Shown piece after piece: positions 1 through 7,531 of a DNA stretch of 25,937 bases. Where the stretch lies: positions 1 through 25,937 of the forward strand of contig DDJC01000050.1 of assembly GCA_002339015.1 (NCBI GenBank), given 5' to 3'. Positions within the stretch are counted from its first letter, which is position 1; each line of letters starts with the position of its first letter. Under the pieces are notes generated by a model, which was not told where the DNA came from, made no database searches, and worked only from the letters and a program-made list of their open reading frames with translations. The stretch is from Burkholderiales bacterium UBA1834 (GTDB lineage: Bacteria > Pseudomonadota > Gammaproteobacteria > Burkholderiales > Burkholderiaceae_C). Made by a program: the position numbers and the translations under genes.

Positions 1-2002
1 GCTCGCCTACTGCAATGGTGATGCGGTCGCCCGGATACACGCCGTAGCGCTTGGCCCAGCCGATTTCAACCGACGCCTCCGGCGCCGTGCTGTCGGGCGC
101 CCAGAAGGTGCCGTTCATCAGCGTGTTGGCCGGCGGGAAGCTGCTGCGCCAGCTGAAGTTCAACGGCCGGTTCTCGTCGTCGTCATCGCGCTGGGCTTCG
201 CCTGACGCCGGCTGCCCGCTCTGGTCCGGCGAGCGATCCACGCGCAGCGGCGGCTTGCCGTTAATCGCGATCAGGCGGCCGGTGGCCATCGGTTCGATGC
301 TGGCGTCGTTGGCGCCCAGTCCACGCAGCGTGGCCAGCACGCTGTCGCGCTGTTCGGGCTGGATGTTGATCAGGAAGTAGTTCGGCGTATCCGCGGGCAG
401 GCGTTCGCGCCACTGCTGCAGCAGGCCGGGGCCGGTCACCGCCAGCAGCAACAGCGCGCACAGCGACAGCGACAGCCCGACCAGCTGCATCACCGCCAGC
501 ATCCGGCGCCGGGTCAGTGCCGCCAGGCCCAGCCGCCAGTGGCCGTGCAGGCGGTGCTGCAGGCCGCGCAGCAGCTGCAGCAGCACGAAACCGACCACGC
601 CGGCCGCCATCGCCAACGCGGCCAGGCCGCCCAGCACCCATAGCGCCAGCTTGAGATCACCGGTCACCTGCACCGCCAGCAGCAGGCTGGCCGCCAGCGC
701 TGCTACGTAGGCCAGCAGCGAGGCCGGGGGCAGGGCGGCGAAGGAGCGGTTGAGCACGCGCATCGGCGGCACCCCGCGCAGGCGCAGCAGCGGCGGCAGG
801 CCGAAGCCCAGCGTCAGGGCCAGGCCTACGCCCAGCGCCAGCAAGGCGGGCCACCAGCCCGGCGGGGGCAGCGCCACCTGGACCAGGTCGGACAGCAGCC
901 AGACGAAGACCTGGTGGAAGGCCCCACCCACCGCCAGCCCCAGCAGCGAGGCCAGCAGCCCCATCACCAGCAGCTCCAGCGCGTAGGCCTTCATCATGTC
1001 GCGCTGAGACACGCCCAGCACACGCAGCAAAGCGCAATCGTCCAGCCGGCGCATCGCGAAATCGCGCGACACCATGGCCACCACCACGGCGGCCATCAAG
1101 GCGGCCAGCAGGGCCACCAGGCGCAAGAACAGTCCCGCACGGTCGATGGTCGAGCGCATCTCGGGGCGGCCGTCGTCCAGCGTCTCCACGCGCACGCCGC
1201 GCGTCTTGGCGGCCTCCTCTCGGGCCTCCGCGGTGAAGCGCACCAGGGTGGCCTCGCCCGCGGCGCCGGAAAGAGCCTGGGATTTGTCGACGCGCCCACC
1301 CGCCTTGGCATCGAACGCGGCATCGCCCAGGCGGGCAGCGCTGGCCACCTGCAGGCGCCAGGTCACGCGGCTGGCGGGCTGGATCAGGCCTGTGGCAGGC
1401 AGGTCGGCCCAGGGCAGCATCACCCGCGGCGAAAAGCTCACGAAGCCGCCGCCCCGGTCTGGCTCAGCGGCGATGACGGCGGCGATGCGAAAAGTGGCGT
1501 CGCCCAGCAAGATGGGATCGCCCACCTTCAGGTTCAGGCCCTGCAGCACACCAGCATCGACCCACACCGTGCCGCGCGCGGGGCCACCGGTCGCTGCGGC
1601 CTCAGTGGATTCCACCATGCCGCCGGAGGTCAAGCGTCCGAGCGTGAGCCTGCCGCGCAGGGGATAGGGCCCGTCCACAGCCTTCACGGCCACCAGGCGA
1701 GTCTCCCCACCCTGCTCGTCCGTGGCGCGCGCCATGCTCGGGAAGGTGGCGGTACGCGCGGTACGCAGGCCCAGGCTGATCGCTTGTTCGGCCAGGGCCT
1801 CGGGCACGGGCTGGTCGCCCAGCACGATCACATCGCCGCCCAGCAGCTGGGCGGCATCGCGGTGCAGCCCGCGCTCGATGCGGTCAGCGAACAGGCCCAC
1901 CGCCGCCAGCGCCGCCACGGCCAGCGCTACCGCCAGCAGCAGCCAGCGCAGGGTGCCCGAGCGCAGATCACGCCAGATCTGTTGCCATACCCACGAATTC
2001 AT
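1..2002 (-). CDS. FtsX-like ABC transporter permease, C-terminus cut by window edge
   Basis: An open frame runs from an ATG at 2002 to the window edge without a stop, giving at least 667 codons of the N-terminal part. The protein starts with a short cytoplasmic stretch and one hydrophobic helix (about residues 19-37), followed by a large polar MacB-like periplasmic region. A helix bundle follows (about 300-420) with the FtsX-type pattern 'RRLDDCALLRVLGVSQ', then further helices and a second polar domain. This two-module layout resembles the YbbP/lipoprotein-release permease family, usually over 800 residues, so roughly the last fifth is missing. Such permeases work with a small ATPase (YbbA/LolD type), which is not visible here. 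I checked the frame at several points and saw no frameshift. The start is the only ATG that places a helix at the N-terminus; its Shine-Dalgarno is weak. It is divergent from the dioxygenase gene. Substrate unknown. Confidence 0.85.
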   Translation of the reverse strand, partial: MNSWVWQQIWRDLRSGTLRWLLLAVALAVAALAAVGLFADRIERGLHRDAAQLLGGDVIVLGDQPVPEALAEQAISLGLRTARTATFPSMARATDEQGGETRLVAVKAVDGPYPLRGRLTLGRLTSGGMVESTEAAATGGPARGTVWVDAGVLQGLNLKVGDPILLGDATFRIAAVIAAEPDRGGGFVSFSPRVMLPWADLPATGLIQPASRVTWRLQVASAARLGDAAFDAKAGGRVDKSQALSGAAGEATLVRFTAEAREEAAKTRGVRVETLDDGRPEMRSTIDRAGLFLRLVALLAALMAAVVVAMVSRDFAMRRLDDCALLRVLGVSQRDMMKAYALELLVMGLLASLLGLAVGGAFHQVFVWLLSDLVQVALPPPGWWPALLALGVGLALTLGFGLPPLLRLRGVPPMRVLNRSFAALPPASLLAYVAALAASLLLAVQVTGDLKLALWVLGGLAALAMAAGVVGFVLLQLLRGLQHRLHGHWRLGLAALTRRRMLAVMQLVGLSLSLCALLLLAVTGPGLLQQWRERLPADTPNYFLINIQPEQRDSVLATLRGLGANDASIEPMATGRLIAINGKPPLRVDRSPDQSGQPASGEAQRDDDDENRPLNFSWRSSFPPANTLMNGTFWAPDSTAPEASVEIGWAKRYGVYPGDRITIAVGE

Positions 2003-2177
2003 GTCTGAAACCCCAAGAAGAACGCCCGGTGAAGCCCGCGGGGCGCAAGCTGCAAGCGTAAGGCCTGAGAGGCGGTTTCACACATGGCGGCACGCAAGGC
2101 CTGTACGGCGGTCGGACATTGGCTGCCGCGCCCGCCGCTGCTATCGTGGGTGGCTCGTCCCCTCCACGCTGAACATC
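2003..2177. other. Divergent intergenic region between the permease and dioxygenase genes
   Basis: This 175-base spacer separates two divergently transcribed genes and must hold promoters for both. I see no convincing -35/-10 pair, strong inverted repeat or small coding frame in it. A weak -10-like element (GCTATCGT) lies about 30 bases before the dioxygenase start. Confidence 0.4.
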
Positions 2178-3044
2178 ATGGCCACGCCGCTCGCTCCGCT
2201 CTACATCTCTCACGGCTCGCCGATGATCGCCATGGAGCCCAGCCCCACGCAGAAGTTCCTCAAGGCGCTGGGGCCGGCCATCGACGCGGTGGGCGGCCGG
2301 CCACGGGCCGTGCTGGTGATGAGCGCGCACACCATGGCCGGCAGCGCCGTGCTGCTGGGCGCCAACCGCCACCACACCATCCATGATTTCGGCGGCTTTC
2401 CACCGGCCCTCTACGAGCTGCGCTATGACGCACCGGGAGAGCCCGCCGTGGCGCAACTGGCGCAGGCTTGCCTGGCACAAGCCGGGTTCGAGGTGCCTCT
2501 GCTGCACAAAGGCGGCCTGGACCACGGCATATGGACCGCCTTGATGCACCTGTGGCCCCAGGCCGACGTCCCCGTGGTGCCGATGAGCCTGCCGGCCTCG
2601 GCCAGCCCTGAGGCCCTGTGGCGCATGGGCCAGGCCCTGAAAGGCCTGCCGCCCGACGTGCAGGTGATTGGCACAGGCAGCCTCACACACAACCTGCGGC
2701 GCGTGTTCGGCAGTGGCCGGCTGCAGGCCGGCCTGGTCGACATGCCAGAAGACCCTGAAAGCGCGGCGTTCCGCCAATGGGTGCTACAGCACGCCACCGC
2801 GGGCGACTGGCCCGCGCTGTGGGATTACCGTCGGCAAGCGCCTTACGCGGTGGAGATGCACCCCACCGACGAGCACTGGCGCCCCTACTACCTGGCTGCG
2901 GGCGCTGGCGCCTCGCAGGCCGGCCGCGAACCTCATGGCGCCGTGCGCCTGCATGAAGCGGTGGAGTTCGGTTGCCTGGCGCTCGATGCCTATGCCTTCG
3001 GGCCCGGTGCCGCGCCATTGGCCCAGGCGCTCGCCACCGGCTGA
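2178..3044 (+). CDS. LigB/DODA-type extradiol ring-cleavage dioxygenase family protein
   Basis: The 288-residue protein belongs to the class III extradiol dioxygenase family (LigB superfamily; E. coli YgiD and plant DOPA 4,5-dioxygenase). Family motifs are visible: YISHGSP near the N-terminus (His12), SAHT (His51), GGLDHGIW (His116), GTGSLTHNL, and HPTDEHW with PYY near the C-terminus. These histidines are the usual Zn/Fe ligands and acid-base residues. Members open catechol-type rings using one divalent metal; the true substrate is often unknown. The longer open frame extends far upstream, but the ATG at 2178 gives the normal family N-terminus (about six residues before YISHGSP). The next gene, adenine deaminase, converges with a 58-base gap, so this gene is probably not part of the purine operons. 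Family assignment is firm; substrate is not. Confidence 0.9.
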   Translation: MATPLAPLYISHGSPMIAMEPSPTQKFLKALGPAIDAVGGRPRAVLVMSAHTMAGSAVLLGANRHHTIHDFGGFPPALYELRYDAPGEPAVAQLAQACLAQAGFEVPLLHKGGLDHGIWTALMHLWPQADVPVVPMSLPASASPEALWRMGQALKGLPPDVQVIGTGSLTHNLRRVFGSGRLQAGLVDMPEDPESAAFRQWVLQHATAGDWPALWDYRRQAPYAVEMHPTDEHWRPYYLAAGAGASQAGREPHGAVRLHEAVEFGCLALDAYAFGPGAAPLAQALATG

Positions 3045-3102
3045 GAGCGCACCCGGCGAGCAGCCCGTCTGGCGCATGAAGCGGTCATGAAGACGGCCAT
3101 GT

Positions 3103-4176
3103 TCACTGCGCGAAGCGCTTGAAGCTGTCGTCCAGCTCCGCGATCCAGCGAGCCTTGTCCTCTTGCGGCACGAAGCTGGCCTCGAAGCTGTTGCGCGCCA
3201 GGGTGTAGGCGGCCTGGGCGTCCAGGTCCAGCGCCTCGAAGGTTTCCAGGAAGTTCTGGTTGAGGTAGCCGCCAAAGTAGGCCGGGTCGTCCGAGTTGAT
3301 GGTGACCTTCAGACCCTGCGCCAGCAGTTGCCCCAGGTTGTGCTGATCCATCCTGTCGAACACGCACAGCTTGATGTTGGAGAGCGGGCAGACAGTCAGC
3401 GCGGTGCCCTGCTTCGCCAAACGCTCGACCAAGGCGGGGTCTTCCACGCAGCGCACGCCATGATCGATGCGTTCGGCGTGCAGCACATCCAGCGCGTCGA
3501 TGATGTACTGGGCAGGGCCCTCCTCGCCCGCATGGGCCACCAGGTGCAGACCCAACTCGCGGCACTTGGCGAACACACGCGCAAACTTCTCGGGCGGGTT
3601 GCCGCGCTCGCCGGAATCCAGGCCCACGCCGATGAAATGCTCGCGGTATGGCAGAGAGGCTTGCAGCGTGTCGAAGGCAGACGCTTCTGACAGGTGCCGC
3701 AGGAAGCACATGATCAGCGATGCGCTCACGCCCAGCTCAGTCTTGGCGCGCGCGCAGGCACGGCTCAGCCCCTTGATCACCACCTCGAAGGGCACGCCAC
3801 GGTCGGTGTGCGTCTGCGGGTCGAAGAACAGCTCGGTGTGGCGGATGTTGTCGTCCTGCGCCTTGAGCAGGTAGGCCCAGGCCATGTCGTGGAAATCATC
3901 CTCTTTCAGCAGCACCGAGGCGCCCGCGTAGTAGATGTCCAGGAAGCTCTGCAGGTCGGTGAAGGCATAGGCCTTGCGCAGGTCCTCGACACTGGCGTAG
4001 CTCAAGGCGACGCCATTGCGCTGCGCCAGCGCGAAGATCAGTTCGGGCTCGAGCGAGCCCTCGATGTGCATGTGCAGTTCGGCCTTGGGCATGGCCTTGA
4101 GCAGTTCAGGCAGGCGCGCGGCGGGAATGCTGGCAACGGGCATGGGGTACACAGCGGATGCAGCGGTGGCGTTCAT
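3103..4176 (-). CDS. add: Adenosine deaminase family protein, probably adenine deaminase
   Basis: The 357-residue protein is a zinc deaminase of the amidohydrolase superfamily. Visible motifs are KAELHMHIEG (zinc ligands His35 and His37), AHAGEEG, ERIDHGVRC, CPLSN and NSDDPAYFGG (ligand Asp). The sequence reads IEG after HMH where classical adenosine deaminases read LDG, and it carries KAYAF..LQ.FLD.YYAGA and FFDPQTHTDRG. From memory, these features match the Pseudomonas PA0148 group, characterised as adenine deaminase rather than adenosine deaminase. Adenine to hypoxanthine fits the neighbourhood, which has guanine deaminase and xanthine dehydrogenase but no nucleoside phosphorylase. It lies downstream of the binding-protein gene behind an intrinsic terminator, so it relies on read-through or its own promoter. 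The start at 4176 puts about 30 residues before the HxH motif, slightly longer than usual. The family is certain, the adenine specificity is inferred. Confidence 0.92.
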   Translation of the reverse strand: MNATAASAVYPMPVASIPAARLPELLKAMPKAELHMHIEGSLEPELIFALAQRNGVALSYASVEDLRKAYAFTDLQSFLDIYYAGASVLLKEDDFHDMAWAYLLKAQDDNIRHTELFFDPQTHTDRGVPFEVVIKGLSRACARAKTELGVSASLIMCFLRHLSEASAFDTLQASLPYREHFIGVGLDSGERGNPPEKFARVFAKCRELGLHLVAHAGEEGPAQYIIDALDVLHAERIDHGVRCVEDPALVERLAKQGTALTVCPLSNIKLCVFDRMDQHNLGQLLAQGLKVTINSDDPAYFGGYLNQNFLETFEALDLDAQAAYTLARNSFEASFVPQEDKARWIAELDDSFKRFAQ

Positions 4177-4220
4177 GGGGGACGCTCTCTTTCAACACGA
4201 CAGGAAAAACATCATCGATC

Positions 4221-4255
4221 AAAACAAAAGGCCGCCGGGTTGAGCGGCGGCCTTT
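4221..4255 (-). terminator. Intrinsic terminator after the binding-protein gene
   Basis: On the minus strand a perfect 10-bp stem (AAAGGCCGCC / GGCGGCCTTT, plus-strand arms 4227-4236 and 4246-4255, 9-base loop) is followed directly by TGTTTT. It lies 48 bases past the stop of the BMP gene and 45 bases before the deaminase start, in the right orientation to end or attenuate transcription between them. Confidence 0.85.
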
Positions 4256-4302
4256 GGCATCACGTGCATCGGGGCTTCACCGTGGCCGCGTGATGCCCTT
4301 CA

Positions 4303-5475
4303 TCACTTGCCGGAGGGCACGGAGCCTTCCACGCCCTTGACGTAGAAGTTGATGCCGCCAAGGAACTTGTCGTCCGCGACGGCGTCCTTGGCCAGCACTT
4401 CCTTGCCATCCTGACCAGCGATCGGGCCCTTCCAGATCACGAAGCTGCCGTCCTTCAGGCCGTTTTTGATCGTCTCGATCTTGGCCTTGACGTCACCGGG
4501 CACCGTGTCGGAGATGGACACCAGGTCGATGGCCCCTTCCTTCACACCCCACCACACGCCACCGGTCTGCCAGGTGCCTTCCAGCACGTCCTTGGCGGCT
4601 TTGGTGTAGTACGGTCCCCAGTTGATCACAGCCGAGGCCAGGTGCGATTTCGGGCCGAACTTGCTCATGTCCGAATCCCAGCCGAAGGCGTGCTTGCCTG
4701 CCTTCTCGGCGGCCTGCAGCACGGCGCTGGAGTCGGTGTTCTGGAACAGCACGTCGGCGCCCTGGTTCAGCAGGCTTTGCGCGCCTTCGCTTTCCTTGGG
4801 AGGATCGAACCAGGCGTTGACCCACACGACCTTGGTTTTGATCTTGGGGTTGACGCTCTGCGCGCCCAGCGTGAACGAGTTGATGTTGCGGATCACCTCG
4901 GGAATGGGGATCGAGCCCACCACGCCCAGCGTATTGGACTTGGTGACGCTGCCCGCGATGACGCCGGCCATGTAGGCGCCTTCATAGGTGCGGGCATCGT
5001 AGGTGCGCATGTTGGGCGCGGTCTTGTAGCCGGTGCCGTGCTCGAACTTCACGTTCGGGTTGTCGGCCGCCACTTTGAGCATGGGCTCCATGTAGCCGAA
5101 GGTGGTGCCGAAGATCAGGGTGTTGCCCTGGCTGACCAGGTCACGGATCACGCGCTCGGCCTCGGGGCCCTCGGGCACCTTCTCGACGAAGGTGGTCTTG
5201 ACCTTGTCGCCCAGTTCCTTCTCCATCTCCAGACGGCCACGGTCGTGCGCGTAGGTCCAGCCGGCATCGCCCACGGGGCCGATGTAGGCGAAGGCAATGT
5301 TCAGCGGACCGCTGGCGGCCACTGCGGCAGGCGCGGCGGAAGCCGCTTCGGAAGCGGCCGGCGCGGCGGCTTCTTCCTTCTTGCCGCAACCCACCAGGGC
5401 GGCGGTGGCAGCCAGGCTGGCCCAGCCGGCCAGCTTCAGCATCGAACGTTTGGACAGGTTCGCACGAGAGCTCAT
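4303..5475 (-). CDS. BMP-family ABC transporter substrate-binding lipoprotein (purine/nucleoside type)
   Basis: The 390-residue protein is a periplasmic binding protein of the basic membrane protein (BMP/PnrA) family. The N-terminus is basic (SKRS), then hydrophobic, and ends in a lipobox L27-V28-G29-C30, so it should be a lipoprotein; an Ala/Glu-rich tether follows. The mature domain begins with the typical IAFAYIGPVGDAGW and continues with FGTTFGYMEPM, YEGAYMAGVIAG and the D-rich sugar-contact region (QNTDSSAV, GWDSDMSK). Characterised BMP proteins of this type bind purine nucleosides; here bases are equally likely because of the gene context. The start at 5475 has GGAG five bases upstream, whereas the longer open frame has no Shine-Dalgarno. 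It is separated from the permease genes by 62 bases holding a putative promoter and GntR operator, which allows higher expression of the binding protein than of the membrane parts. Confidence 0.93.
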   Translation of the reverse strand: MSSRANLSKRSMLKLAGWASLAATAALVGCGKKEEAAAPAASEAASAAPAAVAASGPLNIAFAYIGPVGDAGWTYAHDRGRLEMEKELGDKVKTTFVEKVPEGPEAERVIRDLVSQGNTLIFGTTFGYMEPMLKVAADNPNVKFEHGTGYKTAPNMRTYDARTYEGAYMAGVIAGSVTKSNTLGVVGSIPIPEVIRNINSFTLGAQSVNPKIKTKVVWVNAWFDPPKESEGAQSLLNQGADVLFQNTDSSAVLQAAEKAGKHAFGWDSDMSKFGPKSHLASAVINWGPYYTKAAKDVLEGTWQTGGVWWGVKEGAIDLVSISDTVPGDVKAKIETIKNGLKDGSFVIWKGPIAGQDGKEVLAKDAVADDKFLGGINFYVKGVEGSVPSGK

Positions 5476-5497
5476 GTCATCTCCAAGGGGGTGAAAT

Positions 5498-5507
5498 GTG
5501 TATACAG
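5498..5507 (-). promoter_or_regulatory. Putative GntR operator (CTGTATACAC) upstream of the binding-protein gene
   Basis: On the minus strand this reads CTGTATACAC, with the 8-bp palindrome TGTATACA at its centre (5499-5506), 23 bases before the ATG. The same 10-mer occurs in the gntR/uraH spacer at 20352-20361. GTATAC-centred palindromes are typical of GntR/FCD regulators (family knowledge). Binding is inferred. Confidence 0.55.
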
Positions 5508-5511
5508 ACTG

Positions 5512-5541
5512 ACGACACCAACGGCGATGATGCACCGTCAA
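5512..5541 (-). promoter_or_regulatory. Putative promoter of the binding-protein gene
   Basis: On the minus strand TTGACG (5536-5541, overlapping the upstream permease stop codon) is followed after 18 bases by TGTCGT (5512-5517). The -35 is good and the -10 is poor. The predicted start of transcription would fall inside the TGTATACA palindrome, so repressor binding there would block initiation. Confidence 0.35.
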
Positions 5542-6473
5542 GCGCCTGGATGGAAGGGTTTTCCCAGTGAAGCGGGCATGTTGATGCGAATCCACGTCGG
5601 ATTGCGCGAGATCAGCACCAGCACCACGATGGTGGCCACGTAGGGCAGCATGGTCAGCCACTGGCTGGCGATCTGGATGCCCTGCCCCTGCATCTGAAAC
5701 TGCAGCATGGTCACGCCGCCGAACAGGTAGGCGCCCAGCAGCACGCGGGCCGGCCGCCAGGTGGCGAAGGTGGTCAGTGCCAGGGCGATCCAGCCCTTGC
5801 CGGCCACCATGCCTTCAACCCACAACGGGGTGTACGACAGCGAGATGAAGGCCCCGGCCAGGCCGCACAGCGCGCCACCGGCCATCACCGCCGCCAGGCG
5901 GATCAACCGCACGCGGTAGCCCAGTGCATGCGCCGATTCGGGCGACTCTCCCACGGCACGCAGCACCAGGCCGGCACGCGAGCGCAGAAGGAACCAGGTC
6001 ATGCCGATGGCCATCGCAATGGCCAGGTACACCATCGGGTGGTGCTTGAAGAAGGCCGTGCCCACGAAGGGCAAATCCGACAGCACCGGGATGTTGAAGT
6101 GGGGCCGTTCGGGCAGCTTCTCCTGCGTGTACTTGATGCCGGCGAAGGCGCTCAGGCCCGCGCCGAACAGGCTCAGCGCCAGGCCCGTGGCGTACTGGTT
6201 GGTGTTGAGCCAGATCACCAGCACACCAAACAGCGCCGCCATGCCAGCCCCCGCGAGCGCACCCGCCATGAAGCCCGCCCAGTCGCTGCCCGTATGGACC
6301 ACGGTGGCAAAGCCTGCGATGGCCGCCACCAGCATCATGCCCTCGGCACCCAGGTTGAGCACGCCGGAGCGTTCATTGATCAAGAGACCCAGCGAGGCCA
6401 AGCCCACCACCGTGCCCGCGTTGAGCGTGGCGGCGATCAGCAGCGCCAGGGAATCAGCGGTCAAGCCCGTCAT
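5538..6473 (-). CDS. ABC transporter permease, second membrane subunit of the purine/nucleoside importer
   Basis: The 311-residue hydrophobic protein belongs to the BPD_transp_2 (RbsC-like) permease family. It has about eight to ten membrane helices and the family region GLASLGLLINERSGVLNLGAEGMMLVAA near the N-terminus; the ALGYRVRLIRLAAVMAGGALCGLAGA stretch (about 200-230) carries the coupling-loop motif that contacts the ATPase. In BMP-type nucleoside systems (NupQ-like) this subunit is paired with a longer permease, as here. Its ATG at 6473 overlaps the stop of the upstream permease by four bases (ATGA), so the two are translationally coupled and the much longer upstream open frame is not used. 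It is the last gene of the ATPase-permease-permease unit; the binding protein follows after a 62-base gap. Confidence 0.92.
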   Translation of the reverse strand: MTGLTADSLALLIAATLNAGTVVGLASLGLLINERSGVLNLGAEGMMLVAAIAGFATVVHTGSDWAGFMAGALAGAGMAALFGVLVIWLNTNQYATGLALSLFGAGLSAFAGIKYTQEKLPERPHFNIPVLSDLPFVGTAFFKHHPMVYLAIAMAIGMTWFLLRSRAGLVLRAVGESPESAHALGYRVRLIRLAAVMAGGALCGLAGAFISLSYTPLWVEGMVAGKGWIALALTTFATWRPARVLLGAYLFGGVTMLQFQMQGQGIQIASQWLTMLPYVATIVVLVLISRNPTWIRINMPASLGKPFHPGA

Positions 6474-7531
6474 TTGGAAGCCACCCAGCGCAGACGTTGA
6501 TGGATGAAGGTATCGCAGGCCAGCAGCGCGAACAGCAGCATGCCCTGGAAGACCCCCGTGAGAGCCTTGGGCAGCCCCAGACGGGACTGGGCCAGTTCGC
6601 CCCCGATGTAGAACATGCTCATCAGCACCGCCGAGAACACGATGCCCACGGGGTGCAGGCGCCCCACGAAGGCCACGATGATGGCCGCGAAGCCGTAGCC
6701 CAGCGGCACATAGGGCGTGAGCTGGCCTTGCGGGCCGGCCACGTCCAGCGCGCCGGCCAGGCCGGCCATGCCGCCCGACACCAGCAGCGCTGTCCACAAG
6801 GCCTTGCGCGACGAAAAGCCCGCATAGCGCGCCGCCGCTGGCGCCAGGCCACCCACCTGCAGCTGGAAGCCCGCGAAGGTGCGGAACAGGAAGATGGTGA
6901 AGCCCACCACCGCCGCCAGCGCGATGAACACGCCGATGTTCAGGCGGAAGCCCTGGACCAGCTTGGGCACGCGCGTGGCATCCAGGAAGGTGATGGTCTG
7001 CGGGAAGTTGTAGCCTGCCGGGTCCTTCCAGGGCCCGTAGACCAGGTAGCTCAGCAGCATCTCGGCCACATACACCAGCATCAGGCTGACCAGGATCTCG
7101 CTGGCGTTGAAGCGGTCACGCAGCAGCGCCACGATGGCCGCCCACAGCATGCCGCCCACCATGCCGGCCAGCAGCACGAGCACGAAGATCCAGGCGCCGG
7201 TTTCAGGCGTGGCGCGCATGGCCACCCCGCCCGCGAAGATCGCGCCCAGGATGAACTGCCCTTCGGCGCCGATGTTCCACAGGTTGGCGCGAAAGCACAC
7301 CGACAGGCCCAGCGCGATCAGGATCAGCGGCGTGGCCTTGAGGCTGAGCTCGGACAGCGCGTAGCCGCTCTTGAGCGGCTCGATGAAGAACATGCGCAGG
7401 CCAGCCACCGGGTCCTTGCCCAGTGACATGAACAGGATCACGCCGATCACCACCGTGATCGCCAGCGCGATCAGCGGCGAGGCCAGCGTCAGCACCTGCG
7501 AGGGTGCCGGACGCGGTTCAAGCTTGAACAT
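6470..7531 (-). CDS. ABC transporter permease, first membrane subunit of the purine/nucleoside importer
   Basis: The 353-residue protein is a BPD_transp_2 family permease (NupP-like). The N-terminal helix (about 18-35) precedes a region typical of this subunit (FFIEPLKSGYALSELSLKATPLILIALGLS). FRANLWNIGAEGQFILGAI follows, and near the C-terminal third RKALWTALLVSGGMAGLAGALDV is the ATPase-coupling loop. It is longer than its partner by an N-terminal membrane segment, as expected. The start at 7531 lies inside the end of the ATPase gene (14-base overlap) and the stop overlaps the next permease start. Tight packing shows the three genes form one transcription unit. It acts in the inner membrane; transported compound inferred from context. 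Confidence 0.92.
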   Translation of the reverse strand: MFKLEPRPAPSQVLTLASPLIALAITVVIGVILFMSLGKDPVAGLRMFFIEPLKSGYALSELSLKATPLILIALGLSVCFRANLWNIGAEGQFILGAIFAGGVAMRATPETGAWIFVLVLLAGMVGGMLWAAIVALLRDRFNASEILVSLMLVYVAEMLLSYLVYGPWKDPAGYNFPQTITFLDATRVPKLVQGFRLNIGVFIALAAVVGFTIFLFRTFAGFQLQVGGLAPAAARYAGFSSRKALWTALLVSGGMAGLAGALDVAGPQGQLTPYVPLGYGFAAIIVAFVGRLHPVGIVFSAVLMSMFYIGGELAQSRLGLPKALTGVFQGMLLFALLACDTFIHQRLRWVASK

